In this document: positions 60,738-64,000 of the stretch, piece by piece
Numbering within the stretch: position 1 is the stretch's first letter
How the letters are laid out: each line of letters starts with the position of its first letter
Assembly: GCA_963281155.1 (NCBI GenBank)
Contig: CAUJLY010000001.1
Span: 5,270,001-5,334,000 of the forward strand
From: Rhabditophanes sp. KR3021
Taxonomy: Eukaryota; Nematoda; Chromadorea; Rhabditida; Alloionematidae
Direction of reading: 5' to 3'
Length of the DNA stretch: 64,000 nt
Notes under the pieces: model-generated
Databases searched by the model: none
The model's input: the letters and a program-made list of their open reading frames with translations, nothing else
Told to the model about the DNA's origin: nothing
Translations under genes and position numbers: made by a program

Positions 60738-61133
60738 TTAAAGGCCAGAAAGCTTGATTTCAGCTTTGATAGGGGATTTTGTAATCTTGTCAATCAAAGC
60801 AAACAATTCTTTAGTAATCATTTCAAGTTGGCTTTGGTCCAAATGGAGATGCCATCCGCTCTTTTCAGCGACAGCTTTTTTGTCGTCTTCGGCAAACATA
60901 CGTTTCTCTTCATCCTTTGGTCCCAATTTGGCTAAAAGTTTGAATAAGCGTGGAAGTACATCGGAAATAATTTTGAACATTGCCTTGGTGGCTTTCTCGT
61001 CAGCAGAGACATCCAATGTCATAAACTCCTTTTGGTTAATATCATTTTGATCCAAATTGCGATCAGAAGAGTAAGCAGAAACTGCAATAGCGGCAATGGC
61101 CAAAAAACAAATGAGGACTTTAGTTGATTGCAT
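60738..61133 (-). CDS. Small secreted protein, paralogue A
   Basis: A single-exon, 131-residue protein with a clear signal peptide (MQSTKVLICFLAIAAIAVSA). The mature part is mostly helical and charged: EFMTLDVSADEKATKAMF, ISDVLPRLFKLLAKLGPKDEEKR, WHLHLDQSQLEMITKEL and FALIDKITKSPIKAEIKLSGL at the end. It has no Cys. Its C-terminal half is nearly the same as the divergent gene at 63362-63847, also at DNA level. No family recognised; a nematode-specific secreted helical protein is the best description. A TATA-like element may lie in the AT-rich sequence upstream. Confidence 0.75.
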   Translation of the reverse strand: MQSTKVLICFLAIAAIAVSAYSSDRNLDQNDINQKEFMTLDVSADEKATKAMFKIISDVLPRLFKLLAKLGPKDEEKRMFAEDDKKAVAEKSGWHLHLDQSQLEMITKELFALIDKITKSPIKAEIKLSGL

Positions 61134-61828
61134 GTTGGATAATGTGAATGGTGGTAATGATGTATAAAGAAGGTCTTTTATAAGAACTTTTGATTACCAT
61201 CATGATATTGTTTTGGTTCATTTTTATTAGAATTTGATAAAGAATTACTCTTAAACCATTAATAAGGACATTAATATTTTAATGTATTTGAGCTACTGGT
61301 AATCAAAATTAATGAATCTGACTATATACTGTTTATGTGCTAAATTTGATTGTAAATAATAACTTTTTTTATTAAAAGTGAGCGCAAATAGTGATTTGTA
61401 TAAAAATATAATTAATTACACTTCAAACAAATTGTTTGTATTGCACATTATTATATTTGTTCAAAATATTATTCAAAAATCATACACCAAACATGCTTAT
61501 ATAAAACTTAGCATTTATGATAACTTGGAATGATAATTAAGATATTAATTTTGAGTAACGATAAAACAAATTAAGTATATATTTTACTGTTCAACTCATT
61601 ATTGTTTTCAATGTATTTGGATATGAGCCTTAAACATATGATCTTCTATGATGTGGTCCGGCCGCGACTTTCTTTATCTTTTATATGCAAATTTAGTGGA
61701 TCTATATTATTACAACCATATAAAATTTTAATTACTAAGAAACACTTATGTTTGTTTTAGAGTATCATCCAATTAGACAAAATTTGACTATATTCTAGCT
61801 AATAATCATACCTAAGCATTATATTTAA
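61134..61828. other. Divergent intergenic region
   Basis: 695 bp between two divergently transcribed genes, presumably holding both promoters. A short GC-rich patch (GTCCGGCCGCGAC at about 61657) stands out in the AT-rich context but matches nothing I know. Confidence 0.6.
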
Positions 61829-63040
61829 ATGAATTCAGTTTCGAGTGTTTACTATTATTTATCATACCTCAAAAATCGTGGACTATTTGTAATAAGGCAT
61901 TTACTTAAAGTGCCAAATATTATTTTATTATTGACTGTTATCCTACTGGTATGGACGGTGAGTTTGATAATAAAATCAATTGTTCTATTTATTATTTGTA
62001 GCACTGTTATTACTTTTTTTCTGTTGTTGACAACAAATATCTCCAAAAATCAAGTTATGATTTTGGAAAAGATGTTACGTCATACAATTATCTGGAAAAG
62101 GTTTGTTCTAAGGATGTAAAAGACTTATGTTTTCAAGTCATAGATGCATATTTTGGGGAAGAGAAGAAAGTTTATAGATGCTTAAATACATTTTCACAAC
62201 CTGGTACCTTTGAATCTTCAATTCGTTTGATAGAACCTGAAAACAAGGATTTTTGGACATCGGACTCGAAATTATGGATTATTGACAAAACGCACATAGA
62301 GGCAAATTATCTGAAAGTCATGATTTTAATGCCTTTTGCATTTATGACTCTTCAAGATACTGGATCGCTAAACAAGGACGTATTAACAATCGGATTAGGT
62401 GGTGGAGCTTCTGACTTATTCTTACATAATCGGTTTCCAAATTTACAGTTAACAACAGTAGAGATAATTCCAGAAGTTATTGAGTTGGCTGTAAAGTGGT
62501 TTGGAGTTAGGAATGATTCATCGAGAACAATTATTAACAATGACGGCCTAGCCTTCATACAAAAGGCATTTGATTTGAAAAAGAAGTATGATGTAATCTT
62601 TTTAGATGCATGCAATGACAATTTCCCGGTTCCATGCCCCGCGTCTAATTTCTTGGAGGAAAAAGTTATACAATTGTTAAAAGACCTGTTAAATGATAAT
62701 GGAGTGTTGGTTTATAATGTTCTGGTAGAAAACCACCCTGATTATAACACTTTTTCATATAATGTACGTTGAGTTTATTTTAATTTTAAAAAATAATTTG
62801 TAGATCTTTAAAAAACTTCTTGAGCATTTTCCATATTGCGGTGTATCTCGTTCTTTAAATGAAGAAAATCAAGTCGTTGGCTGTCTAAATATCAATATCG
62901 AAAATCCCCAAAACAGTGAAACTATTTACAAATCAAAACTAGACCAAACATCGGTTTCTTTTGACTTTGGGATAAGCTCAGATGATATTGGATTTAATCT
63001 TTACGATTTTTCAAGGTTAAAAGCTTCCTTCGGGAAGTAA
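61829..63040 (+). CDS. Membrane-anchored spermidine-synthase-fold (SAM-binding) protein
   Basis: Three exons (61829-61957, 62002-62763, 62804-63040), all phase 0, give 375 residues. An N-terminal hydrophobic segment (VPNIILLLTVILLVW) predicts a single-pass or signal-anchored protein. The C-terminal domain has the Rossmann methyltransferase pattern of spermidine-synthase-like proteins: VLTIGLGGGASDLFL (motif I), LTTVEIIPEVIELA (acidic end of beta-2), NNDGLAFI, and YDVIFLDACNDN (motif IV). The catalytic D-(S/C)-S-D-P stretch of true aminopropyltransferases is replaced by DACND, so it is probably not a spermidine synthase but one of the nematode methyltransferase-like relatives. The substrate is unknown. 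Confidence 0.8.
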
Positions 63041-63361
63041 AAAGATGATTTTTTAGATGATATTCTGTAAATAAAAGTATTTATGAATAAATAAAAGATT
63101 CACATATTATTTAAGTAAAAATTCTTCACTAATCACAAATGTTTTTATTATGAATAAATAAATTAATTGGCGGCAATGATATATCAGAAACACATACTAC
63201 TATAGTATTAATGAATTCTCTCAAACAACATAATATTTTATTAATTAATTTTGCTTATTAGTAATGACAATATTTGTTAAATTTAATTGGAAAGATTAAA
63301 ATTTAATGGATTTCCAAGGTATTTAAGGAGAATTAAAAATAGTGTTTTATATCATTCAACA
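63041..63361. other. Intergenic spacer
   Basis: AT-rich 320 bp with AATAAA-type signals just after the methyltransferase-like stop codon, then the promoter of paralogue B. No other feature. Confidence 0.6.
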
Positions 63362-63847
63362 ATGAAAAACCAAGTATCCATTCTTATTCTAGCAGTTGCT
63401 ACACTTGCATCTGCAAATCAGGATCTAAATGAAAGAAACTTCCAACTAACCCAAAATGCAGTTGCAGGTGCAGCAGTTCCACAACAACAAATGGTCCAAC
63501 CCTTCTTCCCTACCTTTGGTTGGGGCAGAAGATTTTCAGAGGATTTAATGGCCAAGGAGTTTATGACTTTAGATATTAAAGCAGACGAGAAATCAACTAA
63601 AACAATCTTTAAAATTGTCGCCGATGTTCTTCCAAGATTATTTAAGCTTTTGACCAAGCTAGGACCAAAGGATGAAGACAAAAGAATGTTCGAGGAAATA
63701 AATATTTTGACACGAAACTTTGCCGAGGGGTGGCATCTTCATTTAGACCAAAGCCAACTTGAAATGATTAGTAAAGAATTGTTTGCTTTGATTGACAAGA
63801 TTACAAAATCCCCTATCAAAGCTGAAATCAAGCTTTCTGGCCTCTAA
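63362..63847 (+). CDS. Small secreted protein, paralogue B, with a possible amidated peptide
   Basis: A single-exon, 161-residue protein. Signal peptide MKNQVSILILAVATLASA is followed by a Gln/Pro-rich stretch ending FFPTFGWGRRFSED, where G-R-R would be a dibasic cleavage and amidation site. The conserved helical part follows: EFMTLDIKADEKSTKTIF, VADVLPRLFKLLTKLGPKDEDKR, WHLHLDQSQLEMISKEL, FALIDKITKSPIKAEIKLSGL. The last ~130 coding bases and some 3' UTR are almost the same as in paralogue A (60738-61133) in inverted orientation. The 5' parts differ strongly. A polyadenylation signal AATAAA lies at 63875-63880. Function unknown. Confidence 0.75.
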   Translation: MKNQVSILILAVATLASANQDLNERNFQLTQNAVAGAAVPQQQMVQPFFPTFGWGRRFSEDLMAKEFMTLDIKADEKSTKTIFKIVADVLPRLFKLLTKLGPKDEDKRMFEEINILTRNFAEGWHLHLDQSQLEMISKELFALIDKITKSPIKAEIKLSGL

Positions 63848-64000
63848 ATAATCGTCTTCTTCTTGTAAATCTGCAATAAATACAAATTTATTAAAACGGC
63901 ATATTTTTATAAAATGTTTATTACTAATGGAAAAAGCAAATTGTATAACATAAATACTACTTCATATATTTAGATAAATCAAATTCTGAGATGTCAAACT

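Noticed and set aside
61650..61675. GC-rich patch resembling a rare-cutter or linker site
   Set aside because: It is not an exact NotI site and no vector-like flank is visible; left as composition noise.

Overview
This looks like a nematode genomic contig. It is AT-rich, with many short introns (about 37-60 bp) ending in TTTTAG or TTTTCAG. It carries a DIG-1/mesocentin-type giant extracellular-matrix gene, an Srw/DMSR-type GPCR and intron-containing tRNA-Tyr genes. The exact genus cannot be read from the sequence.

Region 1 (1-37,053, + strand) is dominated by one enormous gene. I reconstructed 33 consecutive exons whose splice phases all agree, except for one frame break in exon 26. The visible part encodes about 7,500 residues and continues upstream of the window. 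Domain order: Cys-rich stretch; 7 Ig and 11 FN3 domains; an EGF-like domain; a very long acidic repeat region (about 12.1-33.0 kb) with two VWA domains embedded; three more VWA domains; an FN3-like domain; a Cys-rich stretch; and a calcium-binding EGF just before the stop codon. This matches the domain set of C. elegans DIG-1 (mesocentin). The repeat region contains near-identical ~1 kb exonic duplications and a 228-bp tandem array. Its introns carry a TIR element and a set of antisense coding-like fragments, one of which was duplicated together with its intron.

Region 2 (37-42.2 kb): AT-rich spacer, a possible membrane-protein 3' end, a serpin with an atypical reactive-centre loop, and a decayed hAT transposon ending about 90 bp from a tRNA-Val.

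Region 3 (42.2-48.3 kb): a complete PINK1 kinase gene, a cluster of tRNA genes on both strands, and inositol oxygenase (MIOX).

Region 4 (48.5-54.1 kb, - strand): an unrecognised secreted Gly/Tyr-rich protein (8 exons), the ESCRT-III subunit CHMP4/Snf7 (single exon) and a peptide-GPCR-like receptor.

Region 5 (54.1-59.4 kb): a gene desert, then a second tRNA cluster (Tyr, Cys, Ala, two Arg, Leu).

Region 6 (59.6-64 kb): a weak hypothetical ORF, two divergently oriented paralogous small secreted proteins, and between them a membrane-anchored spermidine-synthase-fold methyltransferase-like gene. Beyond the multi-exon genes there is no evidence of operonic coordination.
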